The notes under the pieces are model-generated. The model saw only the letters and a program-made list of their open reading frames with translations. It was not told the origin of the DNA and ran no database searches. Positions 42,372 to 51,316 of a stretch of DNA of 64,000 nucleotides are shown here, piece after piece. Source of the stretch: Aeromicrobium phragmitis (lineage in GTDB: Bacteria > Actinomycetota > Actinomycetes > Propionibacteriales > Nocardioidaceae); the NCBI RefSeq assembly GCF_003674095.1, contig NZ_RDBF01000001.1, positions 1 to 64,000 of the forward strand. The letters run 5' to 3'. Position 1 is the first letter of the stretch. Each line of letters starts with the position of its first letter. A program made the translations under genes and the position numbers.

Positions 42372-43123
42372 CAGGCGTTCCCTTCCTCGTTCTCGATGGT
42401 GCGCATGGTGTCGAGTGCGGCGGTGAAGCCGGTCAGCATGGCGCCGTACTGCATGACGCCGATGATGGTCTCCGCGCCTTCCTGCACGGCCAGCCGCTTC
42501 TCCGCGTCGCTCCACGCCGGGAGGATCCACGGCTTGCCGGCGGCGCGAGCGGCGCGGGCGATCGTCCGGAGGTCGTCGAGGTCGGCGTCGGAGACGCTGT
42601 AGGCACCCCGGCCGCGCAGCAGCGACAGATCGGAGGGGCCGATGAACACGCCGTCGACGGTCGGCAGGGCGAGGATCTCCTCGATCTCGTCGTAGGCCGA
42701 CGCGTCCTCGATCATCGGGAAGCAGCGCGTCGTGCTGTCCTGCTCGGTCACCCACGCGTCGGTGAACCCGCGGTAGTGCGAGGTGCGTCCACCGGCGAAC
42801 GACCGCAGGCCCAGCGGCGGGAACTTGGCGAAGGCGGTCACCTCGGCCGCGTGGGCGGCGGACTCCACGTGCGGAACGGCCACGGCGCTGGCACCGAGGT
42901 CGAGCGCCTGCTGGATCGGGCCGCGCTCGGGTCCGAGGACCTTGACGATGGCCTCCATCTTGCGGGCACGGATCAGCGGCAGCACCCAGTCGAGTGCGCC
43001 GAGGTCGAAGGTGCCGTGCTCGACGTCGAGGACGATGGTGTCGTAGCCGGCGAGGCTGGCCATCTCGATGGCCGCGCTCGACGGCTCGGACAACCACACG
43101 GCATGGCGGGGGGCGGGGGACAC
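42371..43123 (-). CDS. HpcH/HpaI-family aldolase
   Basis: 250 residues from the GTG at 43123, which has AGGAG ten bases upstream; the longer frame to 43264 runs through the promoter region and was rejected. It is a TIM-barrel class II aldolase: LDVEHGTFD with a metal-region Glu, VKVLGPERGPIQQALDLGASAVAVPHVES, PMIEDASAYDEIEEIL and GVFIGPSDLSLLRG. Family enzymes cleave 4-hydroxy-2-oxo acids to pyruvate and an aldehyde. The cluster with TRAP transporter and C-N hydrolase suggests a hydroxy-oxo-acid (or its amide) as substrate. First gene of the operon. Confidence 0.85.
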   Translation of the reverse strand: MSPAPRHAVWLSEPSSAAIEMASLAGYDTIVLDVEHGTFDLGALDWVLPLIRARKMEAIVKVLGPERGPIQQALDLGASAVAVPHVESAAHAAEVTAFAKFPPLGLRSFAGGRTSHYRGFTDAWVTEQDSTTRCFPMIEDASAYDEIEEILALPTVDGVFIGPSDLSLLRGRGAYSVSDADLDDLRTIARAARAAGKPWILPAWSDAEKRLAVQEGAETIIGVMQYGAMLTGFTAALDTMRTIENEEGNA

Positions 43124-43172
43124 GCTGATCAAGCTCCTGATTCTCGTTCGTAACACCGCAGAAATACCTGTG

Positions 43173-43200
43173 GTGTGCACGTTGTATACACGCTGCACAC
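43173..43200. promoter_or_regulatory. Palindrome, probable GntR/FCD operator
   Basis: A 28-base imperfect palindrome: outer arms GTGTGCA and TGCACAC, centre TGTATACA. It lies between the aldolase start (50 bases away) and the GntR-family start (58 bases away). FadR-subfamily GntR regulators bind short palindromes of this type. Assignment to this regulator is by position. Confidence 0.6.
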
Positions 43201-43210
43201 GTGCTGTTCC

Positions 43211-43224
43211 GTGACCTAGGACAC
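43211..43224. promoter_or_regulatory. CRP/GlxR-like half-matched box
   Basis: GTGACCTAGGACAC matches GTGANNTANNTCAC at all but one fixed base (A for T at the start of the right arm). Its arrangement resembles the site upstream of the dehydratase gene at 18338. It could make the TRAP and aldolase genes responsive to carbon supply. Confidence 0.35.
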
Positions 43225-43257
43225 GGGTTGGAGCGACTCTAGGGGTACGGTGGGGCC

Positions 43258-43926
43258 ATGTCAATGCCCGCCGACGAGGCTGCCGGGGACGTCTCCCCGT
43301 CGGCCAGCGCGACCGCCTACCGCAAGATCAGCGAGGCGATTCTCGTGGGCACGTACGCCGAAGGCGAGTTCCTCGACGAGTCCGGGCTCGCACGCAGCGT
43401 CGGCACGTCCCGCACCCCCGTGCGCGAGGCGTTACGACGGCTCCATGCCGAGCGGTACGTCGACCTCGTACCCCGCCGCGGGGCGCAGGTGCGCGTCATC
43501 ACGGCGACGGAGATGCAGGAGATCTACGAGACCCGGCTGGTCATCGAAACGGCGGCGCTCACCAAGATCTGTCGCCAACGGCGCGGCGCGCCCGCGGGTG
43601 TCGAGCAGACGCTCGAGGCCATGGAGGAGGCCGGCGCCGTCCAGGACTGGTTCACCTTCGCCCGCCTCGACCAGCACTTCCACCAGTCGCTCGTCGAACA
43701 TGGTGCCAACCGGGTGCTGGCCGACCTCTATCACGCCTTGCGACCGCGGCACATCCGGTTGGCCGTCCGGACGATCACCGAAGGTCCGCACCGGCGCGAG
43801 ACGATCGAGCGCGAACACCGGGAGATCGTCGCAGCCCTCGAGTCCCACGACGCGGCGACGGCGGTGGACGTGCTCAATCAGCACCTCACGGCCGTCCCCG
43901 AACTCATGCGGGCGTTCTCCCACTGA
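43258..43926 (+). CDS. GntR-family regulator with FCD domain
   Basis: 222 residues. The N-terminal winged helix has YRKISEAILVGTYAEGEFLDESGLARSVGTSRTPVREALRRLHAE. The C-terminal FCD domain (from about residue 85) has IYETRLVIETAAL, a metal or ligand site with Asp and His residues in LDQHFHQSLVEH, and a final EHREIVAAL. Such proteins sense organic acids. It is divergent from the aldolase/TRAP operon with a 134-base space holding a palindrome, so it is the presumed local repressor. RidA follows 46 bases later. Confidence 0.9.
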   Translation: MSMPADEAAGDVSPSASATAYRKISEAILVGTYAEGEFLDESGLARSVGTSRTPVREALRRLHAERYVDLVPRRGAQVRVITATEMQEIYETRLVIETAALTKICRQRRGAPAGVEQTLEAMEEAGAVQDWFTFARLDQHFHQSLVEHGANRVLADLYHALRPRHIRLAVRTITEGPHRRETIEREHREIVAALESHDAATAVDVLNQHLTAVPELMRAFSH

Positions 43927-43972
43927 CCCAGGAGTCGCACTTCTGTCAGCGGGCGCTGGCAGCGTGGCGTCC

Positions 43973-44371
43973 ATGTCGATCACGTTTCTGCAACCGCCAG
44001 GGCTCCTCGCCAGTCCCGCGTTCAGCCATGCCGCGGTCGTACCGTCCGGCGCGACCACCATCTACCTCGGGGGCCAGAACGGGGTGGACGAAGCCGGAGT
44101 CCTCGTCTCCTCCGACATCGCCGACCAGGCCACCCAGGCGCTCGAGAATGCCCGCATCGCGCTGGCCGCGGCGGGCGCGAGCCTGGCCGATGTCGTCCAG
44201 TGGTTCGTGCTCGTCGACGACGACGCCGATCTCACCGCCGCGTACGGCGCCATCGCACCTCACCTGGCGCGCGACGGCGCTCCCCCGCTGGTCACCGCGG
44301 CCAGGGTCGCGGGCCTCGGGGTACCCGGAGCGCTCATCGAGATCAGCGCCGTCGCGGCCCTCGCCCCCTGA
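43973..44371 (+). CDS. ridA: RidA/YjgF/YER057c/UK114-family protein
   Basis: 132 residues from the ATG at 43973. The family fold is indicated by YLGGQNGVDEAG, DQATQALENARIALAAAGASLADVVQWFV and a C-terminal ALIEISAVAAL. True RidA has Arg105 that holds the substrate carboxylate; here the matching segment reads VPGALIEI, with no arginine, so it may not be an imine deaminase of the RidA type. It follows the GntR gene by 46 bases and is convergent with the broken ohr gene. Confidence 0.8.
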   Translation: MSITFLQPPGLLASPAFSHAAVVPSGATTIYLGGQNGVDEAGVLVSSDIADQATQALENARIALAAAGASLADVVQWFVLVDDDADLTAAYGAIAPHLARDGAPPLVTAARVAGLGVPGALIEISAVAALAP

Positions 44372-44380
44372 TCGCCGAGT

Positions 44381-44812
44381 TCAGGCGACGTCGACGTTGA
44401 GGGTGACCTCGACGTTGCCGCGGGTCGCGTTGGATTAGGGGCACACTTCGTGCGCGGCTTCGACGGCGCGCTGCCCGTCCTCCTGTGAGATGCCGCCGCC
44501 GAGTTCGACGTTCAGCGTCACCGCCAGCTCGAAACCGCCACCCTCCTTGGGACCGATGCCGACATCGGCGGTGACGGCGGAGTCCACGATCTCCACCCCG
44601 TGCTGCTTGCTCGTCGCCTTGAGTGCGGAGTGGAAGCACGCGGCATAACCGGCGGCGAAGAGCTGTTCGGGGTTCGTCGCGCCACCCTCGCCGCCCATCT
44701 CCTGAGGCGCGCGAACGTCGGTGTCGATCAGGCCGTCAGCGCTGCGGACGTGGCCGTTGCGGCCATCGCCGGTGGACGTGACGGACGCGGTGTAAACGAT
44801 CTTCTCGGGCAC
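44381..44812 (-). pseudogene. ohr: Organic hydroperoxide resistance protein (Ohr) with an internal stop codon
   Basis: The frame from GTG at 44812 (AAAGG just upstream) encodes a clear Ohr: VRAPQEMGGEGGATNPEQLFAAGYAACFHSAL with the peroxidatic Cys, then a normal body to EVCP. There the codon TAA at 44435-44437 stops translation. In the same frame after it, SNATRGNVEVTLNVDVA continues to a TGA at 44381, as in intact Ohr proteins that read CPYSNATRGN. A single base change TAC to TAA explains it. The truncated product (125 residues) keeps both cysteines but lacks the last beta strand, 17 residues. It is either a recent null or partly functional allele, or a sequencing error. Confidence 0.9.
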
Positions 44813-44927
44813 GGGGAACCTTTCGTCGTGGGATGTCCCTACGATCGAAGCACGGCCGAGTCCGGTCGGCATTCGCAGCGCATCGACTTCGCCGGGCTGT
44901 CGGTAGGACATGAGACACTCGCACTCG

Positions 44928-47900
44928 ATGAGCACCGCCATCTTCGGTCGCGACGACTGGATCTCGCGTCTGCGTGACGACGTCGCCCGGACCGTCACCA
45001 GTCACGGCGGCCTGGTCCTGGTCAGCGGCGAAGCGGGCATCGGCAAGACGACCCTCATCGGCGCATCGATCGAGCATGCCCGCTCCCTCGGGGCGGTCGC
45101 CGCCGTCGGCACCTGCAGCAGCTCCCAGGGCACGCCCATGCTCTGGCCGTGGACTCAGGCGTTCCGGGCCCTCCAACGAGCACTGGGAACCGCCGAATTC
45201 GACGCGCTCGCAGCCGACGTCGGCCTCGATCCCACCGAGCTGGGTGGCATCGACGACCGGAGCGGTCCGGAGTTCGCCTTCTTCGACGCGGTCGCCACCT
45301 TGCTCGCCATGATCTCCCACCGCCAGCCGCTCGTCGTCGTCATCGAGGACCTGCACTGGGCGGACGCCACGTCCGTGCAGCTCCTCGAGTTCTTGGCCCG
45401 CCACACCTGGTTCGAGCGCATCCTCGTCATCGGGACCTACCGCGACACCGAGATCGACCCCGCCCGCGAGGCGCACCGCGTCCTCACCGCGCTCATGCCC
45501 CAGGCGGGAACCATCCAGCTCGCCGGACTGGACCTCGAGGCCGTCGGCGACCTCGTGCACCGGGTCACCGGTCAGCACCCACCGGCCACGTTCGTCCAGC
45601 GCCTGCACCATCGCTCCGGAGGCAACCCGTTCTTCGTCGAACAGACCGCCCGGCTGTGGGCGAGCGGTCACGGCGAGCAGGCCCTCACGCCGGGCGTCAC
45701 CGACGCGGTGCGCAGCAGGTTGCGCCCACTGCCGTCGGCGACTTTGGCCCTCCTGCAGGCCGCGGCCGTCCTGGGGAACCCCAGCACGTTGCGCGTCCTG
45801 GCGGCCATCGCCGGCCAGTCGATCGACGACTGCTCAAGCGCGCTGGCGGCGGCGTTGACCGCCCGGCTCCTACGCACCACGAGCGAGGGCGTCTACGAGT
45901 TCGTCCACGACCTCGTGCGCGAGACCGTGCTGAACGACCTCGACCCCGCCACCGAGGCACGTTGGCACGCGGCGATCGTCCGCGTGCTCGACGACCATCC
46001 GCAGGCGGTCCTGCCCGGTCAGGCCGCCGAGCACGCCGTGCAGGCGGGCGAGCTGATCGACGCCGAGCGCACCGTCGACCTTCTCGTCGCCGCCGGCCGC
46101 GATGCCAACTCCCGTCTCGATCTGCCCACGTCCACGGGCTATTACCGCCAAGCCGCCGCCATCACCCGCGATGTGGAGCGCCGGGCGCTCATCCGTCTCG
46201 ATCTCGCCGCCGAGATGCACTTCGCCGCCAGGCTCGAGCGGACGCCCAGAGCCGAGGCCGTCGCGCTGCTGAACGAGCTGCTCGACGAGGCGACGCAGCG
46301 TTCGCCGGTCACGGCCGCCCGACTCGCGCTCGGACTCTATTCCTACTCCGAGATCGACCGTCGCCGCGTCATGGCGCTCCTGCGAACGAGTTCCGCCGCG
46401 TTGCTGTCCGGCCCCCTTCCCGAGGCCGACGACGACGTGTACAGCGCCGTCGTCGAGCACCTCGCCGAGGCCGCCCGTGCCGACGCTGACGACGACTCGC
46501 TCAGCACGATGCTGTCGGTCCATCACGCGGTGCTCTGGAGAGCGGGCAAGGCGGCCCAACGGCAACGCGTCGTCGCGGAACTGCAGACGGTCGCGCGGCG
46601 GCACGGCGACCGCACCACCGAGCAGTTCGCCGCCTCGTTGCTGTGGGCCACGATGCTGGAGCAGAATGACCCCGGCTATCTCGAGCAGTATCGCGCGTTC
46701 GCCGCCCTCGCGTCCCGGTATGAGACGCCGATCTTCGCGGCGAGCGAGCACATCGACGCCGCCCTGATCGCCGGCTTCCGCGGCCGCTTCGACGAGGCGT
46801 GGGAGCGCTGCGAGCGCGGCGAAAAGGCGCTACCTCACGAACGCATCTTCAACTGGGCGGTCCACTATCTGCGGTGGGTCCTGCATCTTCGCCGCGGCGA
46901 CGGCGAGCAGGCCCGCCACGCGCTGAGCCTGCTGGCCGATAGCGCCTTCAACTACGACGTGCTGTGTGCCGCGCAGGCCGCCGAGGAGGGCCGGTATCGC
47001 GAAGCCCTCGACCTGCTCGAGCGCGTCGACGAGAACGGCGACGGCGTCCCTCGCATCCTCTACGACCGCGTGCTGGCGCTCGCCGCCGCCGGTACCGGCG
47101 ATGCCGTGCTCATCGACCGGGCGCGAGAACGGTTGATCGCGCTCAGCGGTACGTGGTCGGTCGACCTGTACGGCATGGAGCTCGGCGGGCCGATCGACCT
47201 CTATCTCGGGATGCTCGAGACTGCCGCGGGCCACCAGCACCTGGCGGTCGAGTACCTCGAGCGCGCCGCCCGGCAGGCCGAGCACCTCTCGTCGCCGTTC
47301 TGGGCCGCCACCGCGCAGCTCGCTCTCATCGAGGCTCTCCGCGACGACGACCCCCGGCGGCACGCGGTCGAGGAGAGGCTCGTCCCCACCCTCGCCGATC
47401 TCGATGCTCCGCGGTTGGAACGTCGCGCCGCCGAGGTCCTCTCCCGTCCCGCCCGCCCCACCGAACGACCCGCCGAGCCGCGGGAAGGGAACGAGTTTCG
47501 TCGCGACGGCGCGCTGTGGCGGCTGGGCTGGAAGGGCGAAGCGGTGACCCTTCCTCATGCCAAGGGCCTGGCCGACCTGCACACCCTCATCACCGCCTCC
47601 GGGGCCGACATCTCCAGCGCGGATCTGCTGAATCCCCATCACGACCCGCAGGTCGAGGCCACGCTGCGCCTCCGCGCCGAGCCTGTCCTCGACGACACCG
47701 CGCGTCAGCAGTACCGCACCCGGCTGGAGGAGCTGGACGAACTGCTCGACGCAGCGGGCCTGGCCGGCGACGTCGAGCGACGTGACGCGCTCCTGGTCGA
47801 GCGGACCGCACTGATCGACGAGCTGCGAGCGGCGACCCGCATCGGCGGGCGCCCCCGCCGCCTCGGCGACGAGACCGAGCGGGCACGCAAGACGGTCACG

Positions 47901-48035
47901 GCACGCATTCGCGACGCACTCCGCAAGATCGACGCTGCGCATCCGGCTCTCGGCGCGCATCTGCGCGGTTCGGTGAACACCGGCACCTTCTGCTCCTACC
48001 GACCCTCCGAACCCGTCGACTGGCGCCTGCGCTGA
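44928..48035 (+). CDS. STAND-type ATPase regulator of the LuxR/MalT-like (LAL) size class, without LuxR HTH
   Basis: 1035 residues from the ATG at 44928 (another ATG at 44910 is possible). An N-terminal AAA/NACHT-like ATPase has Walker A GEAGIGKTTL at residues 34-43 and Walker B VVVIEDLHWAD near 140, with GNPFFVEQTARLW beyond. A long helical repeat region (about 330-830) resembles TPR-like sensor repeats of LAL proteins. The C-terminal about 180 residues (FRRDGALWRLGWKGEAV, then ERARKTVTARIRDAL and TGTFCSYRP) form a module seen in other actinobacterial regulators in place of the LuxR HTH. How it acts on DNA or partners is unclear. It is divergent from the ohr pseudogene. Confidence 0.8.
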   Translation: MSTAIFGRDDWISRLRDDVARTVTSHGGLVLVSGEAGIGKTTLIGASIEHARSLGAVAAVGTCSSSQGTPMLWPWTQAFRALQRALGTAEFDALAADVGLDPTELGGIDDRSGPEFAFFDAVATLLAMISHRQPLVVVIEDLHWADATSVQLLEFLARHTWFERILVIGTYRDTEIDPAREAHRVLTALMPQAGTIQLAGLDLEAVGDLVHRVTGQHPPATFVQRLHHRSGGNPFFVEQTARLWASGHGEQALTPGVTDAVRSRLRPLPSATLALLQAAAVLGNPSTLRVLAAIAGQSIDDCSSALAAALTARLLRTTSEGVYEFVHDLVRETVLNDLDPATEARWHAAIVRVLDDHPQAVLPGQAAEHAVQAGELIDAERTVDLLVAAGRDANSRLDLPTSTGYYRQAAAITRDVERRALIRLDLAAEMHFAARLERTPRAEAVALLNELLDEATQRSPVTAARLALGLYSYSEIDRRRVMALLRTSSAALLSGPLPEADDDVYSAVVEHLAEAARADADDDSLSTMLSVHHAVLWRAGKAAQRQRVVAELQTVARRHGDRTTEQFAASLLWATMLEQNDPGYLEQYRAFAALASRYETPIFAASEHIDAALIAGFRGRFDEAWERCERGEKALPHERIFNWAVHYLRWVLHLRRGDGEQARHALSLLADSAFNYDVLCAAQAAEEGRYREALDLLERVDENGDGVPRILYDRVLALAAAGTGDAVLIDRARERLIALSGTWSVDLYGMELGGPIDLYLGMLETAAGHQHLAVEYLERAARQAEHLSSPFWAATAQLALIEALRDDDPRRHAVEERLVPTLADLDAPRLERRAAEVLSRPARPTERPAEPREGNEFRRDGALWRLGWKGEAVTLPHAKGLADLHTLITASGADISSADLLNPHHDPQVEATLRLRAEPVLDDTARQQYRTRLEELDELLDAAGLAGDVERRDALLVERTALIDELRAATRIGGRPRRLGDETERARKTVTARIRDALRKIDAAHPALGAHLRGSVNTGTFCSYRPSEPVDWRLR

Positions 48036-48053
48036 CCCCGCCAACCCACGCCA

Positions 48054-48407
48054 TAGGTGGTCGAGTAGGAGGTCGCTCAGCGACCGACGTATCGAGACCA
48101 CGCTTGCGTCCCGTGGTCTCGATACGCTCCCTCGATCCGGTTCCTGAGCAGCCGCGAGGAACGAGCGGCGTATCGAAGGGCGCCGCTACTCGACCACCTA
48201 TGCCGCGGTATAGGTGGTCGAGTAGCAGCGAGCTCTGCGAGCAGGCGTATCGAGACCACGCTTGCGTCCCGTGGTCTCGATACGCTCCCTCGTTCCTCGG
48301 TCGCTACTCGACCACCTACAGGGAGTTGAGTGCTCACTCGTTCCGGTTCCTGAGTAGCCGCGAGGAACGAGCGGCGTATCGAAGGGCGGTCGCTACTCGA
48401 CCACCTA
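48054..48407. repeat. Cluster of inverted intergenic repeats, copy group 2
   Basis: At least five units with ends GGTGGTCGAGTAG and CGTATCGAGACCAC in alternating orientation: about 48054-48101 (+), 48113-48200 (-), 48209-48259 (+), 48271-48317 (-) and 48345-48407 (- with altered start). The pair GTATCGAGACCACG, a nine-base loop CTTGCGTCC and CGTGGTCTCGATAC occurs twice, giving 14-base-pair hairpins. The ends match the group at 327-602. The stretch 48036-48434 holds only these repeats between the STAND gene and the DrrB-like gene. Confidence 0.85.
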
Positions 48408-48434
48408 CATCGGGACGTCAGTGACCGCCGCGGG

Positions 48435-49280
48435 TTACTTGCGGTTGTAGAGGCGCATCGTCACCGGGCCGAAGATGGCGATGAGGGCGGCGCTGAGCAC
48501 CGACAACCAGACCAGGTCCGTGCCGGGCCACTCGCCCGACATCAACGACCGCACGCTGTCGACGGCGAAGGTGATCGGGTTGACCGCCACCAACGCCTCC
48601 AGCCAGTTCGGCATCGTCGACGGGTCGACATACGCACTGGAGAGGAAGGTCAGCGGCATGATCACCATCATGCTGACGCCCATCACGGACTTGTCGGAGC
48701 GCAGGAGCAGCCCGAACATCGTCCAGATCCACGACAACGCGAAGCAGAAGACGAGCAGCACCGCGACGCCGGCCAACACGCCGGTCGGCCCGCCCTGCGG
48801 CCGGTACCCGAGGATCAGTCCCATCACGACGATGACCGTCGAGGCGATCGCGTACCGGAATCCGTCACCCAGCAAGTAGCCCACCATCGGGGCGGGCCGC
48901 CAGATGGGCAGCGTCCGGAAGCGGTCGAAGACGCCCTTCTCGATATCGGTGTTGACCGAGAGCCCGGTGTACATCGTGATCATCACGATGCTCACCACCA
49001 GGATTCCCGGCAGGAAGAACTGCAGGTAATCGGTCGGGGAACCGGCGAGCGCACCACCGAACAGGTAGGTGAACATCAGCGTCATCATGATCGGGAAGAG
49101 CGTGACGTCGAACAGCTGCTCGGGCACGTGCTTGATCTTGAGCAGCGCGCGCCATCCGAACGTCACGGATGCCGACCACGCGGACGGGCGCGGCGGACGT
49201 TCGGTGATGAAGACCTTCGCCAGGTCGTCGGTGCGCGGTGCGCTGAGCTCTGGTGTGGCGGTCGTCGGCTGCGTGGTCAT
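48435..49280 (-). CDS. ABC-2 type permease, DrrB family
   Basis: 281 residues with six membrane helices and the DrrB-like pattern: [57 protein letters not shown], and a late [24 protein letters not shown]. It forms the export channel with the ATPase encoded upstream; the two overlap by four bases (ATGA). Substrates of DrrAB pairs are drugs, lipids or peptides, and nothing nearby indicates which. No dedicated regulator is seen. Confidence 0.88.
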   Translation of the reverse strand: MTTQPTTATPELSAPRTDDLAKVFITERPPRPSAWSASVTFGWRALLKIKHVPEQLFDVTLFPIMMTLMFTYLFGGALAGSPTDYLQFFLPGILVVSIVMITMYTGLSVNTDIEKGVFDRFRTLPIWRPAPMVGYLLGDGFRYAIASTVIVVMGLILGYRPQGGPTGVLAGVAVLLVFCFALSWIWTMFGLLLRSDKSVMGVSMMVIMPLTFLSSAYVDPSTMPNWLEALVAVNPITFAVDSVRSLMSGEWPGTDLVWLSVLSAALIAIFGPVTMRLYNRK

Positions 49281-50278
49281 GCGACCTCCTCAGGAATCGC
49301 TGGATGGTTGGTGAGGGCGAGGAACACTTCGTCGAGGCTGGGCTGCCCCATCGAGAAGGAGTCCACGATGATCCCGGCGCGGGCGAGTTCTCCGAGGGCC
49401 ACGCCGGTCTGATGTGCCGCCAACTCCGTCACCGCGGCATCGGCAGCGTTGGCGGTAGCGTCCTGGCGCAGGCGAGCGGTGAGGGCCACGGGGTCGGCGT
49501 CTCGCTGCACGTCGGCACCGAGCGTCTCGGCCAGCAGACGCGCGGCGTCCTCGCGGCGGGCGGGATCGCGCAGACGGACGTGGACACTGCCGCTGCCGAT
49601 CGACGACTTGAGGTCGCCCTTGGTCCCCTCGGCGATGACGCGGCCCTCATCGATCACCGCGATGCGCGACGCCAGCTGATCGGCCTCGTCGAGGTACTGC
49701 GTGGTGAGCAGCACCGTCGTGCCCTGGTCGACGATCGCGCGGACGATCTCCCACACCTGGTTGCGGCTGCGCGGATCGAGACCCGTCGTCGGTTCGTCGA
49801 GGAACAGCAGCTTCGGTACCGACAGCAGGCTTGCCGCGATGTCGAGGCGGCGGCGCATGCCGCCGGAGTAGTTCTTCACCTGCCGATGCGCTGCAGCCGT
49901 GAGGCCGAGCGTCTCCAGGAACAGATCGGACCGCGCCGCGGCCGCCTTCTTGGAGTATCCGAGCAGGCGGGCCAACAGCACGAGGTTCTCCGTGCCGGTG
50001 AGATCCTCATCGACCGACGCGTACTGGCCGGTCATGCTCACGAGGCTCCGCACCTCGTCGGCCTCGCTCACCACGTCCCGGCCTAACACACGCGCGTCTC
50101 CCTCATCGGGCTTCAGGAGCGTCGCCAGCATCTTCACCGTCGTGGTCTTGCCCGCACCGTTGGGCCCCAGGACGCCATAGACGGTCCCCGCCGGGACGGT
50201 CAGGTCGATCCCGTCGACCGCGACATTCTCGCCGAATCTCTTGACGAGCCCCCGGACTTCGATGGCCGCTTCGGTCAC
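49277..50278 (-). CDS. ABC-2 exporter ATP-binding protein, DrrA family
   Basis: 333 residues from the GTG at 50278, with GGAGA just before it; the longer frame to 50407 reads into a repeat relic and was rejected. Walker [15 protein letters not shown] is near residue 42, the signature [16 protein letters not shown] near 140, and Walker [16 protein letters not shown] near 160. The C-terminal DrrA-type extension (from about 230) ends with [16 protein letters not shown], the usual DrrA motif. It powers the DrrB-like permease. Confidence 0.9.
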   Translation of the reverse strand: MTEAAIEVRGLVKRFGENVAVDGIDLTVPAGTVYGVLGPNGAGKTTTVKMLATLLKPDEGDARVLGRDVVSEADEVRSLVSMTGQYASVDEDLTGTENLVLLARLLGYSKKAAAARSDLFLETLGLTAAAHRQVKNYSGGMRRRLDIAASLLSVPKLLFLDEPTTGLDPRSRNQVWEIVRAIVDQGTTVLLTTQYLDEADQLASRIAVIDEGRVIAEGTKGDLKSSIGSGSVHVRLRDPARREDAARLLAETLGADVQRDADPVALTARLRQDATANAADAAVTELAAHQTGVALGELARAGIIVDSFSMGQPSLDEVFLALTNHPAIPEEVA

Positions 50279-50363
50279 CGTTCTCTCCTCTCGTTCTGCC
50301 TTCACCCAGAAGGCGCTAGAACGAGTGCGAGATCCGCTAGATCCGATCCGCGAGGCCGCGAGA

Positions 50364-50440
50364 GGGTCCCGCTCCGCGGCGACGACACCCTCACTGCCAC
50401 GGCCCATCGCCCCTCGGCCGTCGGTCGCTGCTCGACAGCC
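50364..50440. repeat. Degenerate relic of the intergenic repeat
   Basis: GGGTCCCGCTCCGCGGC, then ACACCCTCACTGCCACGGC and CGGTCGCTGCTCGAC correspond in order to the block starting at 327 (GGTCTCGCTCCGTGGC, ACGCCCTCACTGCCACGGC, CGCCGCTACTCGAC), with many substitutions. It lies between the DrrA-like gene start and the DeoR-family stop. An old, decayed copy. Confidence 0.7.
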
Positions 50441-50449
50441 CGGCGCGAC

Positions 50450-51238
50450 CTAGGGTGCGCCGACGATCACGTCCCCGCCCGCGGCGACGATCGACTCCCG
50501 GAGTTCCGCTGAGGGCTGCTGGTCGGTCACCACGCCCGCGAGGTCGTCGAAGCCCCCGACCCGGAAGGGCGCCACCGTGCCGAACTTCGTCGCGTCGGCG
50601 AGCACCCAGGCGTGTGCGCTGACCTCGATGATGACGCGGCGCAGGTGCACCTCGTCATAGTCGAAGTCGGTCAACCCCGCGCTGGTGGAGATGCCGCCGG
50701 ACCCGAGAAACGCGACATCGGGACGAAAGTCCTGGAGGAATTCGTGCGACCGCATACCGGACACCGCGAGGTCCCCGCGGCGCACCCGGCCCCCGAGCAC
50801 GACGACGCCGCACGTGAGCCGCTCACTGGCCAAGGTGGCGGCGGGCAACGAGTTGGTCACGAGGAGACCTTCGAAGCTGGTGCTCAGCGAACGAACGACG
50901 TGCAGCGCGGTGGTGCCGACGTCGATGACCACGGTCGAGTCGTCCGGCACCATGGCCGCCGCTGCCCGGCCGATCGCAGCCTTCTCCCGCTGGCCGGACT
51001 GCGAGCGCTCGGAGTAGGAACTCTCCACCCTCGTTTTCTGGCCGGACGCCACCGCACCCCCGCGCACCCGCACCAGCACCCCGCGGGACTCCATGACGGC
51101 GAGATCGCGACGCACCGTCTCGACCGAGACGTCGAGACGCTCGACCAGGTCGACCGTGCGCACGTACTCGTGCGCCGCGAGCTCCTGCTCGATCACGCTC
51201 CACCGTTCGGCCGGAATCGCCGAATGCGCCACGTCCAC
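50450..51238 (-). CDS. DeoR-family transcriptional regulator
   Basis: 262 residues. The N-terminal DeoR HTH (about residues 10-65) has ERWSVIEQELAAHEYVRTVDLVERLDVSVETVRRDL. The C-terminal DeoRC effector domain has VIDVGTTALHVVRSL, SGMRSHEFLQDFRPDVAFLGSGGI and LADATKFGTVAPFRV. This is the layout of GlpR and other phosphosugar- or phosphopolyol-sensing repressors. It is the gene after the permease in the same direction and probably senses the kinase product of the upstream operon, in the manner of GlpR. Confidence 0.87.
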   Translation of the reverse strand: MDVAHSAIPAERWSVIEQELAAHEYVRTVDLVERLDVSVETVRRDLAVMESRGVLVRVRGGAVASGQKTRVESSYSERSQSGQREKAAIGRAAAAMVPDDSTVVIDVGTTALHVVRSLSTSFEGLLVTNSLPAATLASERLTCGVVVLGGRVRRGDLAVSGMRSHEFLQDFRPDVAFLGSGGISTSAGLTDFDYDEVHLRRVIIEVSAHAWVLADATKFGTVAPFRVGGFDDLAGVVTDQQPSAELRESIVAAGGDVIVGAP

Positions 51239-51316
51239 CTCCCACGCTCGCCGCCCACACGCGGCGGCTCGATCGTATCGTCCGGCTCCTCAGCACGGCG
51301 TTCGCGACAAGAGCCC

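Noticed and set aside
45149-46489. 446-codon frame within the STAND gene on the same strand
   Set aside because: Arginine-rich frame-shifted reading with no domain. The STAND frame has clear motifs.
48054-48407. Possible CRISPR array
   Set aside because: Units alternate in orientation, differ in length and have no regular unique spacers. No cas genes nearby.
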